From the NCBI RefSeq assembly GCF_002105155.1, contig NW_019029054.1, forward strand, positions 1 to 64,000: a stretch of 64,000 nucleotides of DNA. The letters are read 5' to 3'. This document shows positions 11,900 through 21,800 of this stretch, piece after piece. This stretch comes from Lobosporangium transversale. Its lineage: Eukaryota; Mortierellomycota; Mortierellomycetes; Mortierellales; Mortierellaceae. The notes under the pieces are model-generated. The model ran no database searches, was not told the DNA's origin, and saw only the letters and a list, made by a program, of their open reading frames with translations. Made by a program: the position numbers and the translations under genes. Numbering within the stretch: the stretch's first letter is position 1; each line of letters starts with the position of its first letter.

Positions 11900-13472
11900 A
11901 TGGGCAACCCTCTCTCCAAATGCTGTGCGCAGGACACGACACTTCCCAAAAAGACTGGGGATGCTCCTATGAACGCCTCTAATCAATCACTGATTAGTGA
12001 CAGTCGAGTCGAACCAGCAGCCCCAGTAGCAACCAAGGAAAACAACCAGTCTCCAAACTTCTTTCAAAGGATTTCAAGACAGTTTTCTGTCGGTCAAAAG
12101 AGCCAATCGATTGAGCAAGGACTCCAAAACTTCCCATACCCTTTAACCGAGGAAGAGAAGCAAGTTCTGCTTCGTAATGAAATCCCAGCGACCGAGATCA
12201 AGAAATTATCCATTGGTGTAGATGCCGGTGGTATGGGTATCATTCACGTAGCTGAATGGAAGGGTCAGAAGGTCGCGATTAAGGAGGCTTCTGCTCACGT
12301 TATCTCAAAAGAGGTAATTTTCTCAAGGCTAGCTTGATCTCGATTGATTTCGCTTGTTTCACAAGTTGCTCTATGGAAAGAGGCCCTTTTTTCAAGGAAA
12401 AGAAAATTATTTAAATGATAGCTGATTGGTCTTTCTAACTGTTTTCTCTTTTTGTTTGAGTTAGGTCGAGATATACAGTCGCATGAAGGGGTGTGACAGC
12501 GTGGTTGCGTTTTATGGGGTAACTTTTCCAGCTGGCTTGGACAAGATGTGTATTGTGACAAAGTATGCTGACAAAGGATCACTCACGTGGCATCTCAAGG
12601 TTGAGTACCATAAACTCACTTGGGATGATAAACTCCGCCTTGGGGCTCAGATCACCAAAGGTATTGCCCGTCTTCATGAAGAAGGTGTTTACCACCGTGA
12701 TCTTCATGGAGGCAACATCTTGATCGATGATCAAGGCAATGCCATGCTGACCGACTTCGGAGCTAGTACAATTATGGAAGAGCGTGTAGTCAGGAACATC
12801 AAAGAGTATTCTTTGGAGGAGGTGCCTGTTGGAGAAGGTCGTTCCAAATTCATTAGTAAAAAGATTACTGGACTTGATGCCCATCAGAGCGGCGAAGATA
12901 GAAAGACTAACGGCAAAGGCGAGGACGCAGACGATGATCCTTTGATTGGTGTCATGGCCTACATTGCCCCCGAACGATTCCGCAACCCAAAATATTTTGA
13001 TGCAAAATGTGATATCTATTCTCTTGGTGTTCTGCTCTGGGAGCTAACATCTGGTCACTCTGCTTTTGCAAAGGTCCCACAGGATGTTCATTTGGCTGTT
13101 GCCATCATGAATGGAAAGCGTGAGCTGCCAGTTGAAGGCACACCTACAGAGTACATGGCACTGTATGAGAAGTGCTGGCAGTCTGACCCAGCTAAACGCC
13201 CTACAACGAATGAGATCTTGGAGACTCTCGCCAAGGTTCGCGCCAGTATGACACCTGAACAACTGGCCGTCACACGCAAGCGCAGCAATGTTCAATATGA
13301 GTCTGGTGAGTAATAAAACGAAGAGTAAGCAGGATCAGGACCTAACGATGCATTTTTCTTCATCTAACCTCCAAAAACTTCTTCTCATATTCACTTAGTC
13401 GAAGTTTATGAAGAGTCCGTAAGCATTCCTCGTCCAACTTCCGATGTCCAACAGTACTTTATCTCAGAGTAA
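11900..13472 (+). CDS. TKL-type protein kinase with acylation-type N terminus
   Basis: Putative signalling kinase of 442 residues in three exons: 11900-12313, 12465-13305 and 13399-13472. All phases agree and the protein ends QQYFISE. It begins MGNPLSKCC, a classic Gly2 myristoylation signal followed by palmitoylatable cysteines, so membrane attachment is likely. A disordered region of about 100 residues precedes the kinase domain. The nucleotide loop is unusual (GVDAGGMGIIHVAEWKG), while VAIK, the catalytic HRDLHGGNIL, the DFG and YIAPE motifs are all present. The segment from DFG to APE is 74 residues, much longer than the usual 20-35, and contains an acidic, charged insert. Subdomains after APE (DIYSLGVLLWEL, KCWQSDPAKRP) are tyrosine-kinase-like. 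The substrate is unknown. Confidence 0.9.
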
Positions 13473-13600
13473 AAAAAAAACCTTTTTGTTATATTTATTC
13501 AATTTGGTGGTAGATTAAAGACAAAGAAAAAAATAAAATAAAAAAAAAATTAAAAATAAAAATAAAATAAAAAATAAAAAGAGAGAAAAAAAATACGACC
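13473..13600 (+). terminator. A-rich 3' region of the kinase gene
   Basis: After the kinase stop there is an A10 run and then a block of about 70 bases made almost only of A and T in AAATA-like units (about 13525-13595). This probably includes the 3'UTR and polyadenylation region. No defined hairpin terminator is expected for a fungal Pol II gene. Confidence 0.35.
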
Positions 13601-13879
13601 TAAAGACAGTTTGCTGTAGCCATGGATGTCATGTCTAATTGGAAATCGGGACTCCTACTTCTTGGTATAAGCGCCTCTGGGCGACATTTACTAAAAATGA
13701 ATGATCTTGCAACTGCAGATTCATCCGTTTTCGAATAACAATAATAATAATAATAAAAAAGAGTTTCAGCGTCTATTAAAGCAGGTAGTTGGTTATACAT
13801 TTGTCTGCTAAAATCTTTCCAACGTGGTAGAGCACATGAATGTCCGCACCATGCTAAATTGACCTCAGCTCTGTCAGGC

Positions 13880-14580
13880 TTAGGAACCAAAAGATGCTTT
13901 TATTAAAAAAGCATGTACGGAACAGAGCCAAAATTGCATGCACTGTTCAGCAAGTGCTACCCGGAACCTTGTTTCTTGTATCATGTGTTTGTCTGTTAGC
14001 AACCCTTGCATAGAGAGCCGGCCGAAACCACGCAATTCACGGGGAGCAAGGTATAGAGCATTTGGTAATTTAAGCCGTCTTAGTTCAGCCATGTATTCGT
14101 CCTTAATGTCCATACCGAGGAAGGTTAGGTTTGGTAGCCTTGTCAATGTTTGGACTTGACGAAGGAATACACCCTGTAGAAATCATGGTGCTTTGGTTGC
14201 TTACGGATGCTATTGAGTGCAAGTTTAAGCAACTCCAGGAAATCGGATGGTGATTGGGAAGTATGTACTCGGTCCAAGTCCAAGTGTTCAGCTTTTTTGC
14301 ACAGTTGAAATAAATAATCGCAGTTTCCCCTATCATCTTCAGTCAAAGAACTGAGATTGATGCACTTCAATGGTGCGCTCTAAGTCTTATCGTGTTTTTA
14401 CATCTGAAGCCCTGCATTTGCGGAGCCATGGGACTTAGTAGGAATTGAAAGTCTGATCACGGCACCTGAGTCTCTAAAGACTGTGGTGATGCAAGATGCC
14501 TGTAAAGTGTGGGAGCGTAGTTGGGAAAATAAGAGACCTGGCGTACAATGCTCTTTTTATGACAATGTTTGGTGGCAAAA
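13880..14580 (-). pseudogene. Frame-broken leucine-rich (LRR/F-box-like) remnant
   Basis: Read on the minus strand, 14370-14143 encodes CDYLFQLCKKAEHLDLDRVH and continues to FVKSKH-stop. Immediately downstream a second frame (14160-13880) continues with TRLPNLTFLGMDIKDEY and AELRRLKLPNALYL. The two halves read as one leucine-rich protein broken by a shift of frame near 14145. Further upstream, around 14400-14500, lies more open sequence (TTVFRDSGAVIRLSI). No start codon or complete F-box is visible. Leucine spacing suggests an LRR protein of the F-box/LRR kind that is expanded in these fungi; a ZYG11/ZER1-type protein is another possibility. It could also be a live gene with an intron I could not place. 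Confidence 0.4.
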
Positions 14581-14599
14581 ATTTTACGGATTGATTGAT

Positions 14600-15943
14600 T
14601 GGTGAACTAAAACATCCTCTTTTTTTTTTTTTTTTTTTTTTTTTCAGCGTGGCATGTAGTGCTCGTTTTATATTTTACTAATAGTGGTAATGGCATTGAC
14701 AGGCAACGAAGCGAAAACTAGTTAGTACCGTTTATATTATAGATGTCACGCCCATGCTTATTATGGTGTTAGGATCTAGCGTCAGAGCATTCAGGTGGAT
14801 GTAGCATTCTTGAGGTGTGAACCTTTGAATAGTCATCAGGAGTGGAATATCCCACTATGAAGGGTTTTCGAGAAATGGCATCCTCCGCATCCAACACATC
14901 AGCCTCCGAAGGCAACCATATCCTTATGGTAGTAAGGAAAGATTGTCAGGGTAATACTCTTGGATTACTCTCTATGGGCTACGAAGGAAAGAATGCTACA
15001 TAGATCGCTCTTAATGCGAGCTCGATACAAATGGCATAAAACATCTTAAATAGGCTTGAAAGATTTTGGTGATAGAGACATCGAACTGTGCTATCAGTCG
15101 CTTTTGAAGTATCAACGAATGGGATTGATATATAACGAAATGGAAAACAAATGAAAAATTGAGTTGTGTGTTGCTCAAGAAAGTAAAAGTGAGGATTCCT
15201 ACCCCTTGCTTTCCAATATTACTTCAACCGACCTGACAGAGAAAAATTTTTATTCATTAACCATTAATCCAATAATACACGAAAGACGTGACCAAGCCAT
15301 TCGCCATCTATCTAGCCTCTGCTAGTCCCATCTTTCGATGCCAATTGAGATAAATCTCTAATCTTTTAGAGTCTTCCAGATTCATCGGTTGATCTAGACC
15401 AGCCTCAAATCTCTTGTTCAGGATCCTCTCCTGCTATGGTTCTCTGGCAAAAGCAATACACCAAAATGCAATTCAAGCTGTGCGGCACCATTACTATAAA
15501 TGGAGTCGTAATGATTCTATTAGCATATGACGCGCGCCTGAGAAGGAACGCAGGAGGAAGCCTGCCGAGGACAAAGGAGGAAGCCTGCCGAGGACAAAGG
15601 AGATGTAGGTCGCATCGCTGGCCAGGCAGAGGAGCTACAGCAGGATCTAGAGCTGGACAAGGATTCCACTGGGAGAGCTGTCAAGAAGAATGAAGGAGAG
15701 GAACTAACGGAAGAAGGATACAGGAACATCAATTGAGAAATGCATTCTAATATACTAGAATGTGTTGAGGTTAAGTTTGATAAATTAGAAGTGTCTTCCT
15801 CCTGCGATGAGACTATAACCGGTTGGTTGTGACCCTGGTCTAATCAACGCATCAACTCATTCAAGCTTAAATCCTCGTGCACCCTGTAACCGATGCATAG
15901 TCAAGATTATTTCGCACTTCCTCGGCCTTCCACGCCGATGATG
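14600..15943. other. Gene-poor stretch with no supported gene
   Basis: This stretch contains a T-run of about 23 bases at 14622-14644 and otherwise AT-rich single-copy-looking sequence. Frames near 15436-15732 stay open but do not resemble known proteins. One of them is disturbed by a 23-bp tandem duplication, listed separately. I see no RNA gene. Confidence 0.4.
15552..15597 (+). repeat. 23-bp perfect tandem duplication
   Basis: The unit AGGAGGAAGCCTGCCGAGGA plus CAA occurs twice head to tail (15552-15574 and 15575-15597) and is followed by the first five bases of a third copy. Downstream of the second copy a lysine/glutamate-rich frame (PAEDKGDVGRIAGQAEEL, ending YRNIN-stop at about 15736) is open. 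Because 23 is not a multiple of three, the duplication puts that frame out of register with the copy upstream. This suggests a small decayed coding fragment. Confidence 0.6.
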
Positions 15944-16147
15944 CTAACATCTCTCAAGGCGGAAGATGCGGAGCGAGATAATCAGAATTGAAAGCTCAAT
16001 GCCCAGCTCAATAATGAAGCTGTAGGCGCCTTCTTTAAATGGCCTCATGCATCCCTGGAAGGAAGTGGGCCAGAGACCAGTCTGGGCGCATTGAGACGCA
16101 CCAAGAAACGGTGCATTAGGATTACTTGACTTAGGATCCCTTCTCAA
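15944..16147 (-). pseudogene. Possible fragment of a membrane protein
   Basis: A 67-codon minus-strand frame contains GCMRPFKEG followed by a hydrophobic segment ending ISLRIFRLERC-stop. It lies about 180 bases beyond the 3' end of the tandem membrane-protein pair and on the same strand. The GC..PF element and the following hydrophobic stretch faintly recall GCNDPFF and AWAVLLIVE in the neighbouring 273-residue protein. It has no ATG. A decayed third copy of that family is one reading; chance is another. Confidence 0.2.
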
Positions 16148-16328
16148 GTGTGAAGAATGGAAGTTGAGCCGTACAGTATATTACAGAGAAAAGAAAGGTT
16201 GATGACGTTTTTTATTGGAGACTTTGTAATGAAAATGGTTCGAGTAGATATCTCTTGCTCAAGGTGCCTCCATGGTTCTCAAAGCCAGTTCATGATATTT
16301 CTAAAAAATGTCGTATTAAAATAAATAC

Positions 16329-17150
16329 CTAAGGCGCATAAGATGGTGGCAACTGTAATGTTTCTGGATCTGGAAACCTATTTTGGGTATCTTCTGATTG
16401 TAGTCGTCTTGCTACAGCTTCTGCTAGTCTTTCAGGTGGGTTGGTTGCATCTACAATCTGAGGCTGGTTTCGTGATCTTTCACTCGTGTACTCTGGTGGT
16501 TGATCATTTACATCGGTTCTTTGATTTGTCAATTCAATTCTTTCTGGTGAGGAGAGATTGTCTGTCAGAGACAAATCTGGTTGATACAACGCTGCTGCCC
16601 GTACTTCCTCATCTGCATTTTGAAATCTAGGCTCCTGATCTCTCATTTGTCGAATGGCTAACCTACTCTCGACAATAAGTAAGACAGCCCAAGCTATCTC
16701 AGAGCTGCTGACTCCATACTGGACCCAACATCTTGATTGCGTGTTTGTAAAAAACGGGTCATTGCATCCATTGTGGTCGACCGAGACTTTTATGAGTTGA
16801 TCAATTCCATAGAATAGTCCCACGATTGTGAATGATAGAATGACAACATTTCTGAAAAACCAGGATGAGTGCCAGCCATTATTAGCATCACTAGTATTCG
16901 GGTTATAGCGTGAATAAAGGAGATAAACTGCACCAATGAGTGGAATTAAATTGATAGTGAGTTGTGGAGAATCTTTAAAATATTCCACGGTAGCAAGAAG
17001 GGGTGTTTCTTGTTCTTTTTGCCCCGGAGGCCATGTTCTGTCCGCATCTAGTTTCCTGCTAACCGCGATAGCAATGAGGCAGGAAAGAGTCAAGAGCGCA
17101 ACCAATGCCCGAATAGGAGTCAGGGCCAAATAGCAAGACCTTGGTTTCAT
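16329..17150 (-). CDS. Small multi-pass membrane protein with PPxY tail (copy A)
   Basis: Unrecognised protein of 273 residues, single exon. The N-terminal 180 or so residues hold about four hydrophobic segments: LVALLTLSCLIAIAV near 20, LTINLIPLIGAVYLLY near 70, FFRNVVILSFTIVGLFYG near 105 and EIAWAVLLIVE near 150. The C-terminal tail is polar and carries two PPxY-type motifs, PPEYTS and the extreme C terminus PPSYAP. In other fungi PPxY tails recruit WW domains of the Rsp5/NEDD4 ubiquitin ligase, so an adaptor or a self-sorting membrane protein is plausible but inferred. It is followed upstream, on the same strand, by a second gene with the same layout and the same kind of ending. Confidence 0.75.
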   Translation of the reverse strand: MKPRSCYLALTPIRALVALLTLSCLIAIAVSRKLDADRTWPPGQKEQETPLLATVEYFKDSPQLTINLIPLIGAVYLLYSRYNPNTSDANNGWHSSWFFRNVVILSFTIVGLFYGIDQLIKVSVDHNGCNDPFFTNTQSRCWVQYGVSSSEIAWAVLLIVESRLAIRQMRDQEPRFQNADEEVRAAALYQPDLSLTDNLSSPERIELTNQRTDVNDQPPEYTSERSRNQPQIVDATNPPERLAEAVARRLQSEDTQNRFPDPETLQLPPSYAP

Positions 17151-17321
17151 TTAGATGTGTTATGTGTTTTATGCACAAAGAAAAGATGTATTGACAGTGA
17201 AAATGAAGCGCGATGGCCCATTTTCAATCTTTCAGTAGAATGTTGAGAGCAATTTTGTTCGCGTCACGCTTGTCAAACGTTTATATACAGAATACAATAT
17301 ATTGGGTTGTAAGGATATCGG

Positions 17322-18314
17322 TTATGGTGCGTAAATTGGTGGTTCAGACGTTGGTAATGATACAGAAGATACCTCTGTCGATGTTGATACTAGAGAAAAC
17401 AATGGCACACTTGCTGAAGGAATTTCCTGAGATTCTGATTCTGAAACAAAGTTAGATGAATGCTCTGGTGGTGAGTAAACGGGAGCCTCTACAGGAGCTG
17501 AGGCGGCACCGCTCGGCTCTGAAAGGCTTAGATTTCTCTGTTGCGCAGAACGACCGAGAGTAGTGTTCAGGATTGCATGGTCAACGTCAGGAAGATTCGA
17601 AAGATCGACGATGGTCGCTGTCTGTGTGGGGGGTCTTCTCTGGTATCTTGGTAATTCTTCGAGTTCGACTCTTTCTATAACAGTGGTTTGGCTTTGGGAA
17701 CTTTCATTTCTCGACTGAAGAATATCCGCATTGTGGTTTTCATCATTTGCTGATGCCTGCGCTGCTTGAGTAGATATGAGCGATAGTCTCGGCTGATAGA
17801 CGTGGATTAGTTGCGATGCCCTGACATCTCCTGAATCCATTACTAGATTGGGATCCTCGTCTGAATTTGCTCGTGTTGCACTAATGCTACTGTTGCATAA
17901 GGGAGGTTTATTGCTACTGAAGACGACTGCTACCAATATGAACTGGGCAATCAAAAGTAGGACAATAGATATATTGAAGCCCTCGACAATTAGAAGCATA
18001 GCCAGATTTGGACTCCCCAGTGCCAATTGAAAACCTCTGGCCGTCAAGAAGATATATGTGCCCGCCAAGAAGAGAGATAAGAACGGTTTTTTAATTCGGA
18101 AGTAGCAATAGAATGAAGTGTAGAGATTGAAGAGAGTCTGCGGGAGAAGTAAATAGAAAATGTCGCTCGAGTGCATTTCGAACCGATTAACACCACGATC
18201 GGAATTGAGCTCAAGGAGATGGCAGCAGTGACCAGCTGCATTCGGCGCAAGTGTCCAGAAGTTGCTTGCCACATGGTGAAATATTAATCGAAAGAGTGAA
18301 GGTTCTTTTGACAT
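17322..18314 (-). CDS. Small multi-pass membrane protein with PPxY tail (copy B)
   Basis: Protein of up to 330 residues, single exon as read, 171 bases from copy A and on the same strand. It has hydrophobic segments near residues 50-72, 78-96 and 105-130 (SLFLAGTYIFLTA, IVLLLIAQFILVAVVF). A long Ser/Thr-rich polar tail carries YSPPEH and ends SEPPIYAP, matching copy A's terminal PPSYAP. I infer a tandem duplication followed by divergence. The N terminus is uncertain. In another frame, an ATG at 18274 opens MWQATSGHLRRMQL followed by VTAAISLSSIPIVVLIG, which resembles the first membrane segment of copy A better than the in-frame start does. A one-base frameshift near 18180 may therefore have altered this gene. 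Confidence 0.65.
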   Translation of the reverse strand: MSKEPSLFRLIFHHVASNFWTLAPNAAGHCCHLLELNSDRGVNRFEMHSSDIFYLLLPQTLFNLYTSFYCYFRIKKPFLSLFLAGTYIFLTARGFQLALGSPNLAMLLIVEGFNISIVLLLIAQFILVAVVFSSNKPPLCNSSISATRANSDEDPNLVMDSGDVRASQLIHVYQPRLSLISTQAAQASANDENHNADILQSRNESSQSQTTVIERVELEELPRYQRRPPTQTATIVDLSNLPDVDHAILNTTLGRSAQQRNLSLSEPSGAASAPVEAPVYSPPEHSSNFVSESESQEIPSASVPLFSLVSTSTEVSSVSLPTSEPPIYAP

Positions 18315-18858
18315 TACACATTTGCCATGTTATATACATGCCAAAGCAACTTTGGTTTCTCTGGTAAACTGACAAAAGTTCTATCGACTCAAAGTTCTAT
18401 CGACTCAAAAAGCTATCGGCAAAGAATGCACCGCAACGAAGAAAGTCACGAGCCTCCAGATTTGAAGGTGCTCACACAACGGCTCATTCTCTCCTGCACC
18501 TTTAAGTTTCTAATCTGTCCATTCCACCTGAGCAGCTAGATGGACGCTATTGACTTCTTTTATTTTTATCACCTCCATTCACATTCATTAAGGCCAACGA
18601 CATTGACATTGCTGTTTCATATACACTTACATAATTACTGACATCCATTCACTCGCTCACTTTTGTCTGATTTGCCTACTTTTATCTTATTGTCGCTCAC
18701 ACAAAGCACGCGAACAAGTCCAAGTTTGCCTTCCCCTCCCATCCTTCCCACCTTCCTCCCTTTTTTTATCATTATTAAATCCTTATACATATCTGTACAA
18801 AAACAAATATATCTCTTTTCCTTTTGGTATTTGTGCACACTACGTACTATCCTTTGCG
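18315..18858. promoter_or_regulatory. Divergent promoter region between copy B and XMAP215
   Basis: This 544-base gap separates two divergently transcribed genes and must hold both promoters. It includes a 16-bp direct repeat, AAAGTTCTATCGACTC, twice in tandem at about 18376-18407, and a strongly pyrimidine-rich stretch at about 18715-18770 just upstream of the XMAP215 start. No defined factor-binding site can be assigned. Confidence 0.4.
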
Positions 18859-21800
18859 ATGGATGAATTTGGAGGTGGCGGTTCTGAAGAAAACTTTAAC
18901 GCGATCCCGCTCCAGGAGAGATTGGAACACAAGGTGCAAAATCTAATAATTCGTTTGGGCATCACTTCATGTCGTTTAGTGTACGGTTACAATCTCATAA
19001 TAACTTGCATCATAATGTTGTCCATACGTTTGATCACTTTTTTTTTGTAATTCTGTTTGCATTTCATAGAATTGGAAAGCGCGTGTGTCTGCATATGAAG
19101 AGCTTGCAAAGCTTTTCCGAACCAGCATCGAAGACTCTGACTTCCGCCGGTACGAAGGGTCACTGAAGAAGATCGCACTTGATTCCAACGCAGTCGCTCA
19201 GGAATCCGGATTGACAACCCTGATTCAATTTGTAGAGAATGCTCCCGATCCTAATAGGTTAGGGTTTATTTATTTTTTATTTTTTTTTTTTTGGTTTTCA
19301 CCCTCTTTATCTGTCTCACTCTTTCTATTCTATTTTCTTTAACCCTATTTCTGTACCCAAGGACGAAGAGTATCGTAGTGCCTGCAGTTGTTGAAAAATG
19401 TCTGTCATCTACGAGAGCAGGAACGAAAGCAAAAGCCTTGGAGCTTATTCTATTATATGTTGAGGTTGATACCCCAGATCCTGTGATTGTAAGTTTTTAT
19501 TATTATTTCATTAGTAGACCTCGCGCTGGGCGTATCAGCATGTTTCTCACATATTTATTTCTTCCCATTGTTCCCGACAACAGGAGGATGTAATACCAGG
19601 GCTGGAAGCCAAACTACCAAAGCTAGTAGCTACAACAACAAATACGCTTGCTGCAATTGTTCGGTAGGATGGACGGAAGAGTCTGAAGAAGATATTAGTC
19701 CTCTACCGCAATGATATGGATACTAACCTTAAAGTTCTCATTGCATTGGATTAGGACCTTTGGAATTAAGAATATCAATGTCAAACCTCTTCTTAAAAAG
19801 CTACCATCATTATTTGCCCATTCCGACAAGAACGTTCGTGCAGAAGCCAATGCCTTGACGATAGAGCTGTATCGATGGCTGAGAAAGGCAATTATGCCAT
19901 CGCTAGAAGATCTAAAACCAGTGCAACAAAAGGAGCTGACAGAGGCATTTGAAAAATTGCCGGATGAAAAACCTACTCCATTAAAGTACCTCCGCTCACA
20001 ACAAGAGGAGATGGCAACAGCAGCAGCAGCAGACGCTGACGGTGATGGCGATGGGGCTGAAGGTCAGGATGAGGATGAGGAAATGGAGGAAGTGGATGCA
20101 TTTGATCTTATTGACCCAGTTGACGTGAATGCCAAAATGGAGAAAAACTTTTATGAGCTTCTTGCATCTAAAAAATGGCAGGAGAGGAAAGAGGCTCTGG
20201 ACGGTCTTTTGAACCATTGCAAATCACCTAAAATTCTTGACACCAACTACTCAGAACTAGTTGGAGCACTTGGGAAGGTTTGTTTGCTCTTCTTCTCTTC
20301 TTTTCGCATAGCATCTATCACTGGCATTTCATGATAGCCTAATTTGAGAACAAAACTGATTCTTTTCTTGTTCTAAAATATAGCGTATGGCGGATACCAA
20401 TATTAACATTGTCATTGTGGCAGCAAATTGCCTTGAAGGTCTAGCTCAAGGGCTACGCGACAACTTCAACAGATACAAATCCTCAGTAGCAGGACTCATC
20501 ATGGATCGACTGAAAGAGCGCAAAGTCACCGTTGTAGAGGCTTTAACTGGTGCACTAAATGCTATGTACAGCACGGTAAGCACTATTGCATGAAATAGGT
20601 TGAAAGAGGATATGGACACGGAAAATGGACTAGTATCTTACACATGCGCTGTTATATTGAGACTCATAACAGGCGCCATATTCTGAATTGCTGGAAGACT
20701 CTGCAGCAAATGTAGCTCACAAGAATCCGCAAATTCGAGCAGAAGTTATAAAACTTCAAGTTCATCGTTTAAAGGAAATCAAAATCGCACCATCTAAGCA
20801 GGAAATTAAAACGGCATGTGAAATGCTTGTTAAGGCATTTGACGACGGAGATGCTACAGTCCGTGAAGCGACTGCTGAAGCGCTTGGTACGCTTATGAAA
20901 TGCTGCGGCGAAAAACCACTCTTGGCATACATAGAAAATCTGGATACTGTCAAGACTGGGAAAGTTAAGGAATATTGTGATAAAGCTGTAGTCAAGGCCA
21001 AAGCAGCCCCGGCAGCCCCACCCAAGGCGGCCCCACCAAAAGCGGCAGCCAAACCCGCAGCCAAACCCGCAGCCAAACCCGCAGCTTCAGCTGCCAAACC
21101 TGCGGCAACGGTAGGCCTTGATGAACATGACTCTTGTACTGGTTTTGTAAGTGTAGTAGACAGTATCTGATATTTTGCTCTATTATGCAAACTACGGCTT
21201 GTTTATACAATTAGAAACCCGCGGCAAAGGTGGAAACTCCTGCAAAAAAGCCTATAGCTAAACCACCAGCATTGTCTTCAGCTAAAAAACCTGTAGCCAA
21301 AACAACTCCAGCTACGGCTTCAGCTGCAAGCACGGCAGCAAAGAAGGCAGCACCTGCAGCGGGTGGAGCTAAAAAGGATGATGAGCCTATACGATATAAA
21401 TTTTCGAATGAAACAGCAGAAGAGCAGGCAGCTGAATTCCTGACGCCGGAGTTAATTGCAGAGTTTGGTGACTCTAGTTGGAAGGTGCGTTTGGAAGCTA
21501 TGGAAAAACTATATGAGCTTGTGGATAGCAGCACTGACTTTGAGGCGGAGCTAATCACACGCGTTTTGGCTAAAAAACCTGGGTGGAAGGAAAGCAACTT
21601 CCAGGTTACGACCAAACTCTATGGTATCCTTCAGCTCCAAGCACAAAAACTACCGACTTTTTCCAAAGCATGTGCTGCCTTGAGCATCCCAGGTATATTT
21701 TTTCTCTGCATTTATCATCCGATCGGCATTTGCCTACTCTCTAGGTTTTCATATATTAACCTTTCAAGCGATTAATTCATATTAGCTATGATTGATAAGA

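Noticed and set aside
20762-21190. 142-codon minus-strand Ala-rich frame
   Set aside because: It is the antisense shadow of the Ala/Pro/Lys linker of the XMAP215 gene.
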